A stretch of DNA of 64,000 nucleotides from Kineosporia mesophila (GTDB lineage Bacteria > Actinomycetota > Actinomycetes > Actinomycetales > Kineosporiaceae), in NCBI RefSeq assembly GCF_021129235.1, contig NZ_JAJOMA010000001.1, positions 310,001 through 374,000 on the forward strand, in the 5' to 3' direction. Shown piece after piece: positions 1 to 9,028 of the stretch (positions within the stretch are counted from its first letter, which is position 1; each line of letters begins with the position of its first letter). The notes below the pieces were generated by a model, which had not been told where the DNA came from, did no database searches, and saw only the letters and a list, made by a program, of their open reading frames with translations. The position numbers and the translations under genes were made by a program.

Positions 1-552
1 GCTCAGGGAGAGCAGGGCCCGCGCCACCGCCCGGGTGTCGGGTACGTCCATCTCACCACTCGCGTTCCCGGCGCTGAGCTGGGCCTCCACCACACCCTCG
101 ATCTTGCGGCGCACGTCGAGCACCCGGCTCTGGTCGGTGTCGGCCAGCGCGGCGATCTCGTGGTGCACGACCCGGGCCACCCGGTAGCGCTCGGCGTGCC
201 AGGCGGTGAAGTCGCGGATCACCGCCCGCAGCCGGTCCACGCTCCCGGTCTGCGTGGCCGCGGACCGTTCGACCAGGTCCAGTGCGGCCTCGTGCCCGAC
301 CACGCTGATCTCGGCCAGCAGCGCCTGCTTCGAGGGGAAGTGCACGTAGAGAGCGGCCGGGCTCAGTCCGACGCGGGTCGCGATGTCCCGGGTGGTGGTG
401 GCGTGGAAGCCACGATCGGCGAAGGCCTCGATCGCGGCCTCGATCAGCCGCCGCGACGAATCACCCGACCTGGTGGGGGCCGCTTCGCCGCCCGGGTCGT
501 CGTTCGGCTCGTCGCCGTCGTCCGTCCAGCTCATCGCCGACCGGGTCGCCAT
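1..552 (-). CDS. TetR/AcrR family transcriptional regulator (3' end outside window)
   Basis: Reading the minus strand from an ATG at 552 gives a protein starting MATRSAMSW. After about 30 acidic, flexible residues comes a classic TetR helix-turn-helix: an AAIEAFADRGFHATTTRDIA-type helix followed by GLSPAALYVHFPSKQALL. The first 184 residues are visible and the frame runs off the left edge, so the ligand-binding end is incomplete. A second in-frame ATG lies at 534. The gene is divergent from the SDR dehydrogenase at 715, so by family habit it probably represses itself and that neighbour. Family assignment is secure from the HTH; the ligand is unknown. Confidence 0.9.
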   Translation of the reverse strand, partial: MATRSAMSWTDDGDEPNDDPGGEAAPTRSGDSSRRLIEAAIEAFADRGFHATTTRDIATRVGLSPAALYVHFPSKQALLAEISVVGHEAALDLVERSAATQTGSVDRLRAVIRDFTAWHAERYRVARVVHHEIAALADTDQSRVLDVRRKIEGVVEAQLSAGNASGEMDVPDTRAVARALLSLS

Positions 553-568
553 GGCGGGAGCATGTCAC

Positions 569-580
569 GAACGGGCGTTC
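569..580. promoter_or_regulatory. candidate TetR operator
   Basis: A short inverted repeat, GAACG-GG-CGTTC, sits just upstream of the TetR start in the divergent TetR/SDR promoter region (553-714). The size and place fit a TetR-family operator, but arms this short are common by chance in such GC-rich DNA. Nothing else distinctive was seen in this gap. Confidence 0.25.
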
Positions 581-714
581 CGTCAAGAACAGAGCCCGGA
601 TCGTTGCAGGCCGAACGGCCCGTGATGTGACGGTGATCATGTGCCAGGCTGGCGGGGGAATCGTGCAACTCGGGCGCGGTGCGACGGAGCACCGGCGGGA
701 CGAGGAGGGGCCAG

Positions 715-1524
715 ATGCGTCTCGACGAGGAGACCGGCATTCAGGTCGAGCAGGGACCGTCGGCTGATCGCCGGTTCGAGGGGCGGGTCGCCGTGGTCAC
801 CGGTGCCAGCCGGGGGATCGGGCTGGCGATCGCGCGGCGACTGATCTCCGAGGGTGCCCGGGTGTGCGTCACCGCCCGCAAACCCGGTCCGCTGGAGGAC
901 GCGGTGGAGCAGCTGGGTGGCCCGGGGGTCGCGGTCGGGGTGGCCGGCCGGGCCGACGACGCCGAGCACCGTGCCCATGCGGTGCGGGCCACCATCGACG
1001 CCTTCGGGCGGATCGACGTGCTGGTCAACAACACCGGCATCAATCCCGTCTACGGGCCGATGACGGAGACGGACACCGGGGCCGCGGCCAAGGTGTTCGA
1101 CGTCAACGTGATCGCGGCGCTCTCCTGGACCGACGAGGTGCGCAAGCTCGGGCTGGGGCATCACGGCGGGGCCGCGATCGTGAACGTGGCGTCCATCGCC
1201 GGGCTGCGGCCGTCGCCGGGCATCGGGGTGTACGGCGCCAGCAAGGCCGCGCTGATCCACGTCACCTCCCAGCTGGCGCTCGAGCTGGCCCCGCGGATCC
1301 GGGTCAACGCGGTGGCCCCGGCCGTGGTGAAGACCCGCTTCGCCACGGCGCTCTACGAGGGCCGGGAGCGGGAGCTGGCCGCCGGGTACCCGCTCGGCCG
1401 GCTCGGCGTCCCGGACGACGTGGCCGCGGCGGTGGCCTTCCTCGCCAGTGACGACGCCTCGTGGATCACCGGGCAGACCCTCACCCTGGACGGTGGGGTC
1501 GGGCTCGGCGGTGCGATCGGCTAG
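715..1524 (+). CDS. SDR family NAD(P)-dependent oxidoreductase
   Basis: A classical short-chain dehydrogenase of 269 residues that probably oxidises or reduces an alcohol/ketone in the cytoplasm. It shows the dinucleotide glycine motif TGASRGIG near residue 30, NNTGIN (a variant of NNAG), a catalytic Ser in NVASIAG, and YGASKAA carrying the catalytic Tyr-x3-Lys. The C-terminal LASDDASWITGQTLTLDGG is typical of 3-oxoacyl-ACP reductase/glucose-dehydrogenase-like SDRs. The ATG at 715 is preferred over an upstream ATG at 679 because GAGGAGGGG lies just before it. The gene is divergent from a TetR regulator and followed by an inverted repeat. The substrate cannot be read from the sequence. Confidence 0.92.
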   Translation: MRLDEETGIQVEQGPSADRRFEGRVAVVTGASRGIGLAIARRLISEGARVCVTARKPGPLEDAVEQLGGPGVAVGVAGRADDAEHRAHAVRATIDAFGRIDVLVNNTGINPVYGPMTETDTGAAAKVFDVNVIAALSWTDEVRKLGLGHHGGAAIVNVASIAGLRPSPGIGVYGASKAALIHVTSQLALELAPRIRVNAVAPAVVKTRFATALYEGRERELAAGYPLGRLGVPDDVAAAVAFLASDDASWITGQTLTLDGGVGLGGAIG

Positions 1525-1541
1525 CGCCGGCCACATCCCCT

Positions 1542-1590
1542 GTTCGTGATCGGGCAAACTTCCCCGGGGAAACTTCGCATGATCACGAAC
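1542..1590. repeat. dispersed inverted repeat, copy 1
   Basis: An imperfect inverted repeat whose outer arms are GTTCGTGATC/GATCACGAAC around a central TCCCCGGGGA. It lies just after the SDR stop. It is one of five paired copies in this window sharing GATCACGAAC and a CCCCGG-bearing inner part (others near 5151, 6635, 20327 and 35960). The position at the gene end suggests a transcription terminator or REP-like element. Confidence 0.7.
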
Positions 1591-1630
1591 GAGGTGTGAG
1601 GGTCCGTGGTCCCGGTTGACCCGGCATGTG

Positions 1631-1645
1631 ACTGAACGGTTCAGT
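1631..1645. promoter_or_regulatory. candidate operator palindrome
   Basis: ACTGAAC-G-GTTCAGT is a perfect 15-bp palindrome about 55 bases before the start of the quinone oxidoreductase. Its shape is typical of TetR-family operators. The nearby TetR gene at 1-552 is a possible ligand-responsive partner, but this is inference. Confidence 0.4.
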
Positions 1646-1700
1646 GTGTTCCGCATGATGCCGGGAGTCAGCCGGGATTCACCAGCAGGCGGAGGTACGA

Positions 1701-2804
1701 GTGAGCACCGAGGCATCGGCCGAGCCCATCGAGCCCATCGAGCCCATCGAGCCCATCGAGTCCATCGAGTCAGGGGACCGCTCGGCGACCCTGGACACCG
1801 GCAGCACGATGCAGGCCTGGCGGATCATCGGCGCCGGGGACCCGTTGCAGGTGATGCGCCGGGAAGACGTCCCGCTGCCCTCACCGGGCCCCGGGCAGGT
1901 GCTGGTGCAGGTCGCGGCGGCCGGGCTCGGCCTGACCGATGCCACGCTGGCACAAGGGCTTTCGGTGAACGCCCCACCACCCCCGTTCACCCCCGGCCTG
2001 GAGCTGTGCGGTGAGATCGTCGGGGTCGGGCCGGGCGTCTCGCAGTACCGGCTGGGCGAGCGTGTGGTCGGCCAGACCACTCTGCCCAGCGGTGCGCTGG
2101 CCCGCTACGCGATCGCCCGGGCCCAGGACGTCTTCCCGGCCCCGACGGCGCTGGACGACGAACCCGCCTCGGTGTTCCACCTGGCCTACCTGACGGCCTG
2201 GCTCGGTCTCTACCGGCGGGCCGCCGTGCACGTCGGCGAGTGGGTGCTGGTGTTCGGAGCCGCGGGCGGACTGGGCAGTGCCGCCGTGCAGCTGGCCCTG
2301 GCGGCCGGGGCCAAGGTGATCGCGGTGGTGGGCTCGGACGAGAAGTACAAGACGGCCCGGTCGCTGGGCGCGCACGTCGTGCTGCACCGCCACCAGCAGG
2401 ACATCGAGGCGGCCGTGCGCGAGCTGACCCGGGGGCGGGGTGTGCAGGTCGTCTTCGACCCGGTGGGTGGGCCGATGTTCGAGCTGTCCGGCCGCCTGAT
2501 CGGGTTCGAGGGCCGCATCGTGGTGGCCGGTTTCGCCTCCCAGCAGGCCGTGCCGGTGGCGCCCGAACAGGTCCGGGCCGCGAACTTCACCGTGCTGGGA
2601 GTGAACTCGGCGCTCTACCGGGAGCGCGAGCCGGAGCTGGTGCAGCGGGCCCACGCCGATCTGATCCGGCTGCTCGACGCCGGCGCGCTGCGTCCGTTGC
2701 TGGCCGAGACCCTGCCGTTCGATCAGGCCCCGCAGGGCATCGCCCGGCTCGTGGCGGGGGAGACCACCGGACGTCTGACCGTCTCGGTGAACGCCCTGGG
2801 CTGA
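1701..2804 (+). CDS. quinone oxidoreductase-like MDR family NADP-dependent reductase
   Basis: A medium-chain dehydrogenase/reductase of 367 residues resembling NADPH:quinone oxidoreductase/zeta-crystallin. The catalytic GroES-like half carries PGLELCGEIVGVGPGV; the Rossmann half has GAAGGLGSAAVQLALAAGA as the NADPH-binding loop. No structural-zinc cysteine cluster is visible, which fits the quinone-reductase branch. The GTG start at 1701 follows GGAGG by five bases. The first about 35 residues are an unusual leader made of repeated Glu-Pro-Ile, encoded by a 9-bp tandem repeat, before the conserved domain begins at MQAWRI; an in-frame ATG at 1809 would remove it. A palindromic operator lies upstream. 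Confidence 0.88.
   Translation: MSTEASAEPIEPIEPIEPIESIESGDRSATLDTGSTMQAWRIIGAGDPLQVMRREDVPLPSPGPGQVLVQVAAAGLGLTDATLAQGLSVNAPPPPFTPGLELCGEIVGVGPGVSQYRLGERVVGQTTLPSGALARYAIARAQDVFPAPTALDDEPASVFHLAYLTAWLGLYRRAAVHVGEWVLVFGAAGGLGSAAVQLALAAGAKVIAVVGSDEKYKTARSLGAHVVLHRHQQDIEAAVRELTRGRGVQVVFDPVGGPMFELSGRLIGFEGRIVVAGFASQQAVPVAPEQVRAANFTVLGVNSALYREREPELVQRAHADLIRLLDAGALRPLLAETLPFDQAPQGIARLVAGETTGRLTVSVNALG
1722..1766 (+). repeat. 9-bp coding tandem repeat (GAGCCCATC)
   Basis: Four exact copies of GAGCCCATC and one variant (GAGTCCATC) encode an Ile/Glu/Pro run in the N-terminal leader of the quinone oxidoreductase. Length change here would stay in frame in multiples of three residues. Confidence 0.85.
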
Positions 2805-3017
2805 GCCCGGAGCCGAAGGCCACAACGACAACCGCAACCCGCGGACCGGCGCCGGCAGGCCCCTCCTCCGTCCCGGCGCCCGGTCCGGGGTGCTGTGTTG
2901 TCATCGGTCACCCGGACCGCCCCTTGACCCCTGAGGGGACAGGGCCGCTGTGACCTGTGCCACGCGTCCAAAAGCCTCTGTTCTCCGGGACCCCCACGGA
3001 TGGGGGACCATGGGCGG

Positions 3018-3479
3018 GTGCCCCGCCACCGAGTACTGGTCCCGTTGCGCTGGTCGGACGTCGACGCCTACGGCCACGTCAACAACGTCATGTTCGTGCG
3101 CATCCTGGAAGAGGCGCGCATCGCCGCGCTCGGCACCGATCTGCTGAGCACCTCCCGCGAGACCGGGGGCGCTCTGCTGGTGGCGCGCCAGGAGATCGAG
3201 TACATGCTCCCGCTGACCTTCCGCATCCCGCCGGTGCCGGTCGACATCTGGGTGACCCGGATCGGCGCGGCCGACTTCGAGATGGCCTACGAGGTGCTCG
3301 ACGAGCAGGACGGCGAGCGCGTGGTCTACGCCCACGCCGAGACCACGCTCTTCGCCTTCGACCAGTGGAAGAACCGGCCCCGGCGGCTCCGTGCCTCTGA
3401 GCGGGAACGCCTGCAGCAGTGGGCCGACGGGCCGATCCAGTGGCGGCGCCGGCGCGACAAGGCGGTGACCGCACCGTGA
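3018..3479 (+). CDS. 4HBT-type acyl-CoA thioesterase (hotdog fold)
   Basis: A single-domain hotdog thioesterase of about 153 residues, likely hydrolysing acyl-CoA in the cytoplasm. The N-terminal LRWSDVDAYGHVNNV is the 4HBT/YbgC signature with the catalytic Asp and the HVNN turn. The GTG at 3018 is preferred because GGGGGA lies about ten bases upstream and homologues begin close to this point; an in-frame ATG at 3000 would add six residues. Its stop overlaps the next gene's GTG start by two bases (GTGA), so the two are probably translationally coupled. The upstream gap 2805-3017 holds only a small GTCCCC/GGGGAC-type hairpin and a likely promoter. Confidence 0.85.
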   Translation: MPRHRVLVPLRWSDVDAYGHVNNVMFVRILEEARIAALGTDLLSTSRETGGALLVARQEIEYMLPLTFRIPPVPVDIWVTRIGAADFEMAYEVLDEQDGERVVYAHAETTLFAFDQWKNRPRRLRASERERLQQWADGPIQWRRRRDKAVTAP

Positions 3480-4192
3480 ACCTCCTGCTCCCCGATCTCG
3501 GAACACTCTCCGACGTGAAGACTTTCGTCGGCCGGGCCCGGAAGGTCGACGACGGCGGGGCAATCCGTCTGGTCGCTCAGGGCCAGGTGCTGGCCATGTA
3601 CGCGTGTGCCCTGCACGGGGCCGGGGGCCCGACCGTGCTGGCCCTGCGGGTGCTCACGCTGGCCGAGCCCGTGCAGGTCGACGCCACGGTGCCGCTGGCG
3701 GCGATGGCCGACCGGTTCGCCCGCATCGACCGGCTGCTGGCCGGGGCCCGTCCCACTCCCCGCAGTGTGGGCCGGCCGATCGGGCTGCCGGTACCTCCCA
3801 CCACCGCGACGAACGCGTCGTGGGCGGGGATGGCACCTCCGCGCAGCGGCTGGAACGTCGAGGGCGTGGTGCCTTTCGATCTGCTGCGCGGGGCCGCGCG
3901 AACGGGGATCGACGAGGTCGCGGCCGGGGTGCCGGCCGGGTCGGGCGCCGCGGCGGTCGCGAAGTTGCGGGGCATCGTGTGGGGACGCCCGTTGCTGGAG
4001 GGCGCGGCCGGGTTGCCGACCGGGGCCGCTTTCGCGGCCGAGACGTTCGGGTTCCTCGGGCGGACGGCCTCACACGTCGACCTCTTGGCCCCGCCGGAGG
4101 AAGACGTCGCCACGCTGCACTCGGCCGGACGCTGGTGGCGCCTCAGCACCACCCGCGGTCACGTCCTGGCGCGCCCCGCCTCGGGAATCTAG
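3476..4192 (+). CDS. conserved hypothetical protein coupled to thioesterase
   Basis: A 238-residue protein beginning MNLLLPDLGTLSDVKTF from a GTG whose last two bases are part of the upstream TGA. It is rich in Ala, Val and Gly, has no clear transmembrane segment or signal peptide, and carries a middle Pro/Thr-rich linker (around residues 95-125). The second half contains a Trp-rich segment near its end. No named domain was recognised. The tight overlap with the thioesterase suggests a shared function in acyl metabolism; this is inference only. Confidence 0.7.
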   Translation: MNLLLPDLGTLSDVKTFVGRARKVDDGGAIRLVAQGQVLAMYACALHGAGGPTVLALRVLTLAEPVQVDATVPLAAMADRFARIDRLLAGARPTPRSVGRPIGLPVPPTTATNASWAGMAPPRSGWNVEGVVPFDLLRGAARTGIDEVAAGVPAGSGAAAVAKLRGIVWGRPLLEGAAGLPTGAAFAAETFGFLGRTASHVDLLAPPEEDVATLHSAGRWWRLSTTRGHVLARPASGI

Positions 4193-4198
4193 CCGGGT

Positions 4199-4645
4199 CT
4201 AGCCGGGCGTGTTCTGCAGGCTGAAAGCGGCTCGCTCCAGGTAGTCCCAGAGCATGGTCTCCAGCTCCGGCGGCAGGTCGAGGCTGTCGACGCCCGCCCG
4301 CATGTGCGTGAGCCAGCGGTCGCGGGCGTCGGCGTTCACCCGGAACGGCACGTGACGCATGCGCAGCCGGGGGTGCCCACGCTGCTGGCTGTAGGTGGTG
4401 GGCCCGCCCCAGTACTGCTCCAGGAACATCAGCAGCCGCTCTTCGGCAGGCCCCAGGTCTTCTTCCGGGTACATCGGCCGCAGCACCTCGTCCTGCGCGA
4501 TGCCCTGGTAGAAGACGTGCACCAGCTGCGCGAACGCCGGCCGGCCCCCGACCGCCTCGTAGAAGGTGATCTTCTCCTCGGCCTCCGGTGCGGCGCCTGT
4601 CGGCACGATCCCCAGTGTGGTCGGCTGTCGTTCCTGTTCCGCCAT
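4199..4645 (-). CDS. glbO: group II truncated hemoglobin (trHbO)
   Basis: A 148-residue heme protein expected to bind O2 and react with peroxide or NO in the cytosol. It matches the trHbO pattern closely: FYEAVGG at the start, [27 protein letters not shown], then [21 protein letters not shown] with the proximal His region and WLTHM. The ATG at 4645 is chosen over an upstream ATG at 4705 because GGGGG precedes it and the conserved protein starts shortly after. Actinobacterial glbO genes often stand near osmoregulatory and cell-surface genes; here an MscS channel lies 0.6 kb away. It converges with the preceding plus-strand gene with only six bases between them. Confidence 0.93.
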   Translation of the reverse strand: MAEQERQPTTLGIVPTGAAPEAEEKITFYEAVGGRPAFAQLVHVFYQGIAQDEVLRPMYPEEDLGPAEERLLMFLEQYWGGPTTYSQQRGHPRLRMRHVPFRVNADARDRWLTHMRAGVDSLDLPPELETMLWDYLERAAFSLQNTPG

Positions 4646-4740
4646 GCCCCCAGTTTCGCCTACCGTCGCCCGACCATCACAGCCAGACCTGTCCGAAGAA
4701 TCCAAGACCCGGCATCGCGGCAGGTCATAGCGTGGTCGTC

Positions 4741-5139
4741 ATGAAACTTCGACTGGCCGTCATCGAACTCGTCGTCTCGGACATGTCCGCCACCCTGGCC
4801 TTCTACCGGCTGCTGGGGCTGGACCTGCCGGATCCGTCCGAGGCCGGCGCGCAGCCCCACGTGCAGGCCGACCTCGGCGGCGTCCAGATCGCCTTCGACA
4901 CCGAGGACACGATCAGGTCGTTCCACCCGGAATGGGCGCGCCCGGCGAGGGGGACCACCCAGTCCGCCATCGCCCTCCTGGCCGCGTCCCCGGCCGAGGT
5001 CGACGAGGCCTATGCCGCCGTCACGGCCGCCGGGTACGAAGGCGAGCTCAAGCCCTGGGATGCCGTCTGGGGTCAGCGGTACGCCGTGGTCCGCGACCCG
5101 GACGGCAACCAGGTGGACCTCTTCGCCCCGCTCCCCTGA
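4741..5139 (+). CDS. VOC superfamily (glyoxalase/bleomycin-resistance-like) protein
   Basis: A 132-residue single VOC domain. The N-terminal LAVIELVVSDMSATLAFYRLLG is the first beta-alpha-beta element, and the C-terminal VVRDPDGNQVDLFAP is the common end motif with the metal-binding acidic position. Such proteins bind small hydrophobic antibiotics or catalyse isomerisation/dioxygenation; the specific role cannot be told. The ATG at 4741 fits the domain start. An inverted repeat follows the stop. Confidence 0.85.
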   Translation: MKLRLAVIELVVSDMSATLAFYRLLGLDLPDPSEAGAQPHVQADLGGVQIAFDTEDTIRSFHPEWARPARGTTQSAIALLAASPAEVDEAYAAVTAAGYEGELKPWDAVWGQRYAVVRDPDGNQVDLFAPLP

Positions 5140-5150
5140 GTTCTGGAACT

Positions 5151-5219
5151 CCGGGGAGGTTTTGCATGATCACGGAGGTAAGGGGGTTCCCGGTTCGTGA
5201 TCATGCACAACCTCCCCGG
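5151..5219. repeat. dispersed inverted repeat, copy 2 (likely bidirectional terminator)
   Basis: Two 24-bp arms (5151-5174 and 5196-5219) match at 23 of 24 positions when one is reverse-complemented, around a 21-base loop. The arm core is GGTTTTGCATGATCACG. It fills the gap between the convergent VOC and MscS genes, as expected for a two-way terminator. Confidence 0.8.
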
Positions 5220-5251
5220 TGATCTCGCTCGGCGTACGTCACGCCCAGGTT

Positions 5252-6562
5252 CTACTTCCCGAGCTCGCGTTCCTCCGGATGACGCTTCGAGCTGGAGTCG
5301 GCGGTCGGATTACCGCTCGGGGTTCCTTCGGGGGTCGCTGCCGATCCGTGGGCGGGGTTCATCGGGGGAGTGGGATCACCCGAGTTCACGATCACGGTGC
5401 GCGGCGTGGAGTGCATGACGATGCGGTCGCGGCGGAAGGTCAGGCGGATCCGGCGCCGGATCTCGCGGGCGATCGGGGCGGACTGGTCGGGCAGGGTCTT
5501 GACCACCATCCGCACCACCACGCTGTCGGCGGCCATCGTCTCGACGCCCCAGATCTCCGGGTCTTCCATGATCAGCGCCCGGAACTTGGGATCGTCGTGC
5601 ACCTGACGGCCGATCTCCTCGAGCAGGTCCTCGACGTGCTCGATGTCTTCCTCGAAGCCCACGTTGACGTCGACCACGGCCCGCGACCAGCCCTGCGAGG
5701 AGTTACCCACCGACAGGATCTCGCCGTTGCGCACGTACCAGACCGTGCCGTTGAGGTCGCGCAGCTGGGTGACGCGCAGCCCGACCGCCTCGACGGTGCC
5801 GGTGGCCTCGCCCACGTTCACCGAGTCGCCCACGCCGTACTGGTCTTCCAGGATCATGAACATACCGGCCAGCACGTCGCGCACCACGCTCTGCGCACCC
5901 AGGCCCAGCGCCACGCCGATCACGCTGAAGCTGGCCAGCAGCGGGGTGATCGGCAGGCCGATCTCGTCCATCACCATCAGGCCGACGACGATGAAGATGA
6001 TCACCGAGGTGACGCTGCGCAGCACCTGGGCCAGGGTCTTCGAGCGGGCCTTGCGCCGGGTGATCATCGGGCGGGTGACCGGGGCCGGGGTGGCGTCCGC
6101 GTCCTGCGACTTCTCGCCGCCGCTGCTCTTGCCCGGGGCGGTGGTGCCGGCCGCGATCCGGGCCGCGAGCCGGCCGATCAGCCGGTGCACGATCTTCCGG
6201 ACCAGCCAGCCGATGAAGATGATGAACGCGACGCGCAGCGGGGTGCCGAGGATGAAGTCGAGCCACTGACCGACCCGCAGACTGCCGGTGGTCCGCAGGG
6301 TGAGCCCGCAGATCGAGAAGTCGTCCTTGGTGCAGGTCACGCTCTGTGCGCCGCCCTGGAGGCTGTCCAGTGCCTTCTCCCCGATCGAGGTGACGCTCGG
6401 CACCGGGGTCGGGGTGACGGTGGCCGTCGGGCTCGAACTCCCGCCCGGGTCCGGCGTCGAGGTCGAGAGCAGCGCGTACAGCTGGGTGTGGGCGGCGGCA
6501 AGTGGAGCGGCGAACATTCGGCCGAGGCTAGCGGCGTCAGGTGACGAGAGTGAAACCAGCAT
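5252..6562 (-). CDS. MscS family mechanosensitive ion channel
   Basis: A 436-residue membrane channel that releases solutes on hypo-osmotic shock. An N-terminal Ser/Thr/Pro-rich extracellular segment (about residues 35-65) is followed by transmembrane helices, of which WLDFILGTPLRVAFIIFIGW is one. The TM3-like pore region reads SFSVIGVALGLGAQSVVRDVL, and the beta domain GQYGVGDSVNVGEATG-type motif follows. The C-terminal 40 residues are charged and disordered. An alternative ATG at 6517 would shorten the N-terminus by 15 residues; neither start has a strong ribosome site. Family assignment is firm from the pore helix. Confidence 0.92.
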   Translation of the reverse strand: MLVSLSSPDAASLGRMFAAPLAAAHTQLYALLSTSTPDPGGSSSPTATVTPTPVPSVTSIGEKALDSLQGGAQSVTCTKDDFSICGLTLRTTGSLRVGQWLDFILGTPLRVAFIIFIGWLVRKIVHRLIGRLAARIAAGTTAPGKSSGGEKSQDADATPAPVTRPMITRRKARSKTLAQVLRSVTSVIIFIVVGLMVMDEIGLPITPLLASFSVIGVALGLGAQSVVRDVLAGMFMILEDQYGVGDSVNVGEATGTVEAVGLRVTQLRDLNGTVWYVRNGEILSVGNSSQGWSRAVVDVNVGFEEDIEHVEDLLEEIGRQVHDDPKFRALIMEDPEIWGVETMAADSVVVRMVVKTLPDQSAPIAREIRRRIRLTFRRDRIVMHSTPRTVIVNSGDPTPPMNPAHGSAATPEGTPSGNPTADSSSKRHPEERELGK

Positions 6563-6634
6563 CGGGCGAATTGAGGACGAAGTGGCCCGGTTTCACAGGT
6601 CAGCGTGAGGTTCGGTCACGGGGAGCAAGATCGC

Positions 6635-6711
6635 CGGGGAAGGTTCGCATGATCACGAACGGGTGAAGGGGGCGCCTCCTGACCCGTTCGTGATCATGCA
6701 AAACCTCCCCG
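6635..6711. repeat. dispersed inverted repeat, copy 3
   Basis: Arms of 29 bp (6635-6663 and 6683-6711) match at 26 of 29 positions. The outer core is again CCTCCCCG and the inner part GATCACGAACGGG. It lies directly downstream of the peptidase gene that ends at 6720 and upstream of the MscS gene, consistent with a terminator. Confidence 0.78.
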
Positions 6712-6719
6712 CGACGTCC

Positions 6720-8882
6720 CTAGAGCTCCAGACCGGTCTGGGCGGCCAGGAAGGTCATGGTGTCGGTGCTCAGGGTGATCGTGCGGGACAGGGAGCGGGC
6801 GCCGTGGCCCACGTCCTTCTCGCGGCGGATCAGGATCGGGTGCTCGCCGGAGTTCGCGTGTTGCAGGGCCGCACAGAGCTTGCGGGCGTGCAGGGGGTCG
6901 ACCCGGGTGTCGCCGTCGAAGACCGTGAACAGGGTGGCCGGGTAGTTCACGCCCTCCTTCACCCGGTGGTAGGGCGAGTAGGCGAGCAACTGGCCGAACT
7001 GTTCCGCGTCGTCCGCCGACCCGTACTCCACGTTCCAGGTCGCCCCGAGGCCGAACTTCTCGTAGCGGATCATGTCGAGCAGCGGCGCCGAGCAGACCAC
7101 GGCCCGGTACAGCTCCGGGCGCTGCGTGAGCGCGGCCCCGACCAGCAGGCCACCGTTCGAGCCGCCACTGATCGCCAGCCGGCCCGGGGACGTCCACTGC
7201 TGGGAGATCAGGTGTTCCGCGGCTGCGTGGAAGTCGTCGAAGACGTTCTGCTTGTGCCCGAGCATCCCGGCCCGGTGCCAGTCCTCGCCCTCCTCGCTGC
7301 CGCCGCGCAGGCCGGCGACCGCGTACACGCCCCCGGCCTCGGCCCAGGCGAGGATCGTGGCCGAGTAGCCCGGTGTCATCGGTACCCCGAAACCGCCGTA
7401 GCCGTAAAGGATCGTCGGGCGCGGGGAGAGCGGCTCGCCGGCCTCGGAGAGCAGATCGGCGCGGGAGGTCACGAACATCCGCACGATCGTGCCGTCGGCC
7501 GAGGGATATTCGATCTGCCGGGTGATCACCTTCGGCACCTCGGCTCCCTGAATGCTGCCGGGCGGGGCCGCGAACAGCTCCACCTTCCCGGTCAGCCCGT
7601 CCAGCCGGTACACGTGCGGCGGGGTGACGTGGTCGGTGTAGGTGAACCAGCACTCGTGGCCGCCCTCGGGCCGCGCCACCAGACCCCCGACCGTGCCGAT
7701 GCCGGGCAGCTCCACCGAGCCGGAGGGGCCCGGGTACCGCGAGCCGGAGTCCAGGTCGTGCACGGTGACCTCGGAGACCGCGTGACGCGTCCACCTGGCC
7801 AGCAGCAGTGGGTTGTCGATGAGCTGCTCGCCGTCCAGCACGGTGTAGTCCTGCAGCACCGACTCCTCGTGCTGGGGGATCAGGTCGCGCCAGTTCGCGG
7901 GCGAGGGCGTGCTCGGGTCGGTGACCGCCAGCCGGCCGCGCGGGGCGTCCAGGTCGGTGAAGACGTAGAGCCGGCCGTCCCGTCCCACGTGCGCGCCGAA
8001 CTGGGCGTCGAGCCCGGTGGCGATCGGCGTGAACTGCGGGGTCTCGTGGCCGCCGGGGGCGGTCAGGTCGGCGATCCAGACGTCGTTGCGCGGGGCCGTG
8101 CCGACGGCGGCGGAGACGATCAGCCAGCGCCCGTCGCGGGACAGACCGACCCCGAAGTACGTCCGCGGGTCGTGGCCGTCACCGAACACGCGCACGTCGG
8201 TGGAGGGGTCGGAACCCAGGCGGTGCAGCCAGATCCGCCGGTGGTACTGCTCCTCGCCGGCCGGCACCTGGCCAGCGGGCAGGCGGCGCACGTAGAAGAA
8301 CGCGGGCACCCGCTCCTGCGGGGTGCCCGGGGCGGGCAGGCCGCCCGGGATCCAGGAGACGGGGGAGTAGCGAGCCCGGTCGATGGGGCCGTCGAGCAGC
8401 TCACCGGTGGTCACGTCGATGACCCGCAGCACGCTCTCCTCGGTGCCACCCTCGGAGAGCTGGTAGGCCAGTCGCGCGCCCTCCCGGTCGGGCTGCCAGG
8501 CGTCGAGCGTGGTGGTGCCGCCCGGGTCGATCGCGACGGGGTCGACGAGCACGCGGCGCTCGGAGTCCGGGGAGTCCTGCACGTACAGCACGCTGTGTTC
8601 CTGGCCGGGCTCTCGGCGCATCGAGAACACCCGCCGGCCCCGCCAGATCGGCACCCCGGTGACGCCCGCGCCCATCAGTTCACCCAGACGGGCGCCGATC
8701 CGCTCGCGACCCGGCCAGTGCGCCGATCCGGTGGTGAACAGCTCGTCCTGCTGCTGCGACCACTTCTGCGTGCGGTCGTCGGAGGCGTCCTCGAGCCAGC
8801 GGTAAGGGTCTGGCACCGGCTGTCCGTGCAGCTCGTCGACCAGGTCAAGGCGCTCGGCGGACACGCCGGAGGGGGTGGGCAT
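6720..8882 (-). CDS. prolyl oligopeptidase family serine peptidase (S9A)
   Basis: A 720-residue cytoplasmic peptidase cleaving after proline or related residues in short peptides. The N-terminal DPYRWLED is the usual start of the family, followed by a seven-bladed beta-propeller. The C-terminal alpha/beta-hydrolase domain has the nucleophile motif [12 protein letters not shown] near residue 575, the Asp region FDGDTRVDP and the catalytic His in DVGHGARS. The ATG at 8882 ([12 protein letters not shown]) is preferred; the frame is open further upstream but not conserved-looking. The gene is divergent from malQ, with a 146-base shared promoter region that shows no clear operator. Confidence 0.95.
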   Translation of the reverse strand: MPTPSGVSAERLDLVDELHGQPVPDPYRWLEDASDDRTQKWSQQQDELFTTGSAHWPGRERIGARLGELMGAGVTGVPIWRGRRVFSMRREPGQEHSVLYVQDSPDSERRVLVDPVAIDPGGTTTLDAWQPDREGARLAYQLSEGGTEESVLRVIDVTTGELLDGPIDRARYSPVSWIPGGLPAPGTPQERVPAFFYVRRLPAGQVPAGEEQYHRRIWLHRLGSDPSTDVRVFGDGHDPRTYFGVGLSRDGRWLIVSAAVGTAPRNDVWIADLTAPGGHETPQFTPIATGLDAQFGAHVGRDGRLYVFTDLDAPRGRLAVTDPSTPSPANWRDLIPQHEESVLQDYTVLDGEQLIDNPLLLARWTRHAVSEVTVHDLDSGSRYPGPSGSVELPGIGTVGGLVARPEGGHECWFTYTDHVTPPHVYRLDGLTGKVELFAAPPGSIQGAEVPKVITRQIEYPSADGTIVRMFVTSRADLLSEAGEPLSPRPTILYGYGGFGVPMTPGYSATILAWAEAGGVYAVAGLRGGSEEGEDWHRAGMLGHKQNVFDDFHAAAEHLISQQWTSPGRLAISGGSNGGLLVGAALTQRPELYRAVVCSAPLLDMIRYEKFGLGATWNVEYGSADDAEQFGQLLAYSPYHRVKEGVNYPATLFTVFDGDTRVDPLHARKLCAALQHANSGEHPILIRREKDVGHGARSLSRTITLSTDTMTFLAAQTGLEL

Positions 8883-9028
8883 GTACACACAGTAGGGTGA
8901 ACGCCCGAGGTGCCCATGAGGCAGGTGAAGACCCAGAGGCAGTCCACCCGTCGTAGCGGCCGGAAGCATGGCAGGATCTTGCGGAGACATCTGGCGATGA
9001 CCTGAACGAACGCGACGGAAGCACAACG

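Noticed and set aside
6663-8900. 745-codon open frame on the plus strand opposite the prolyl oligopeptidase
   Set aside because: Antisense shadow; the minus strand has the complete catalytic triad motifs.
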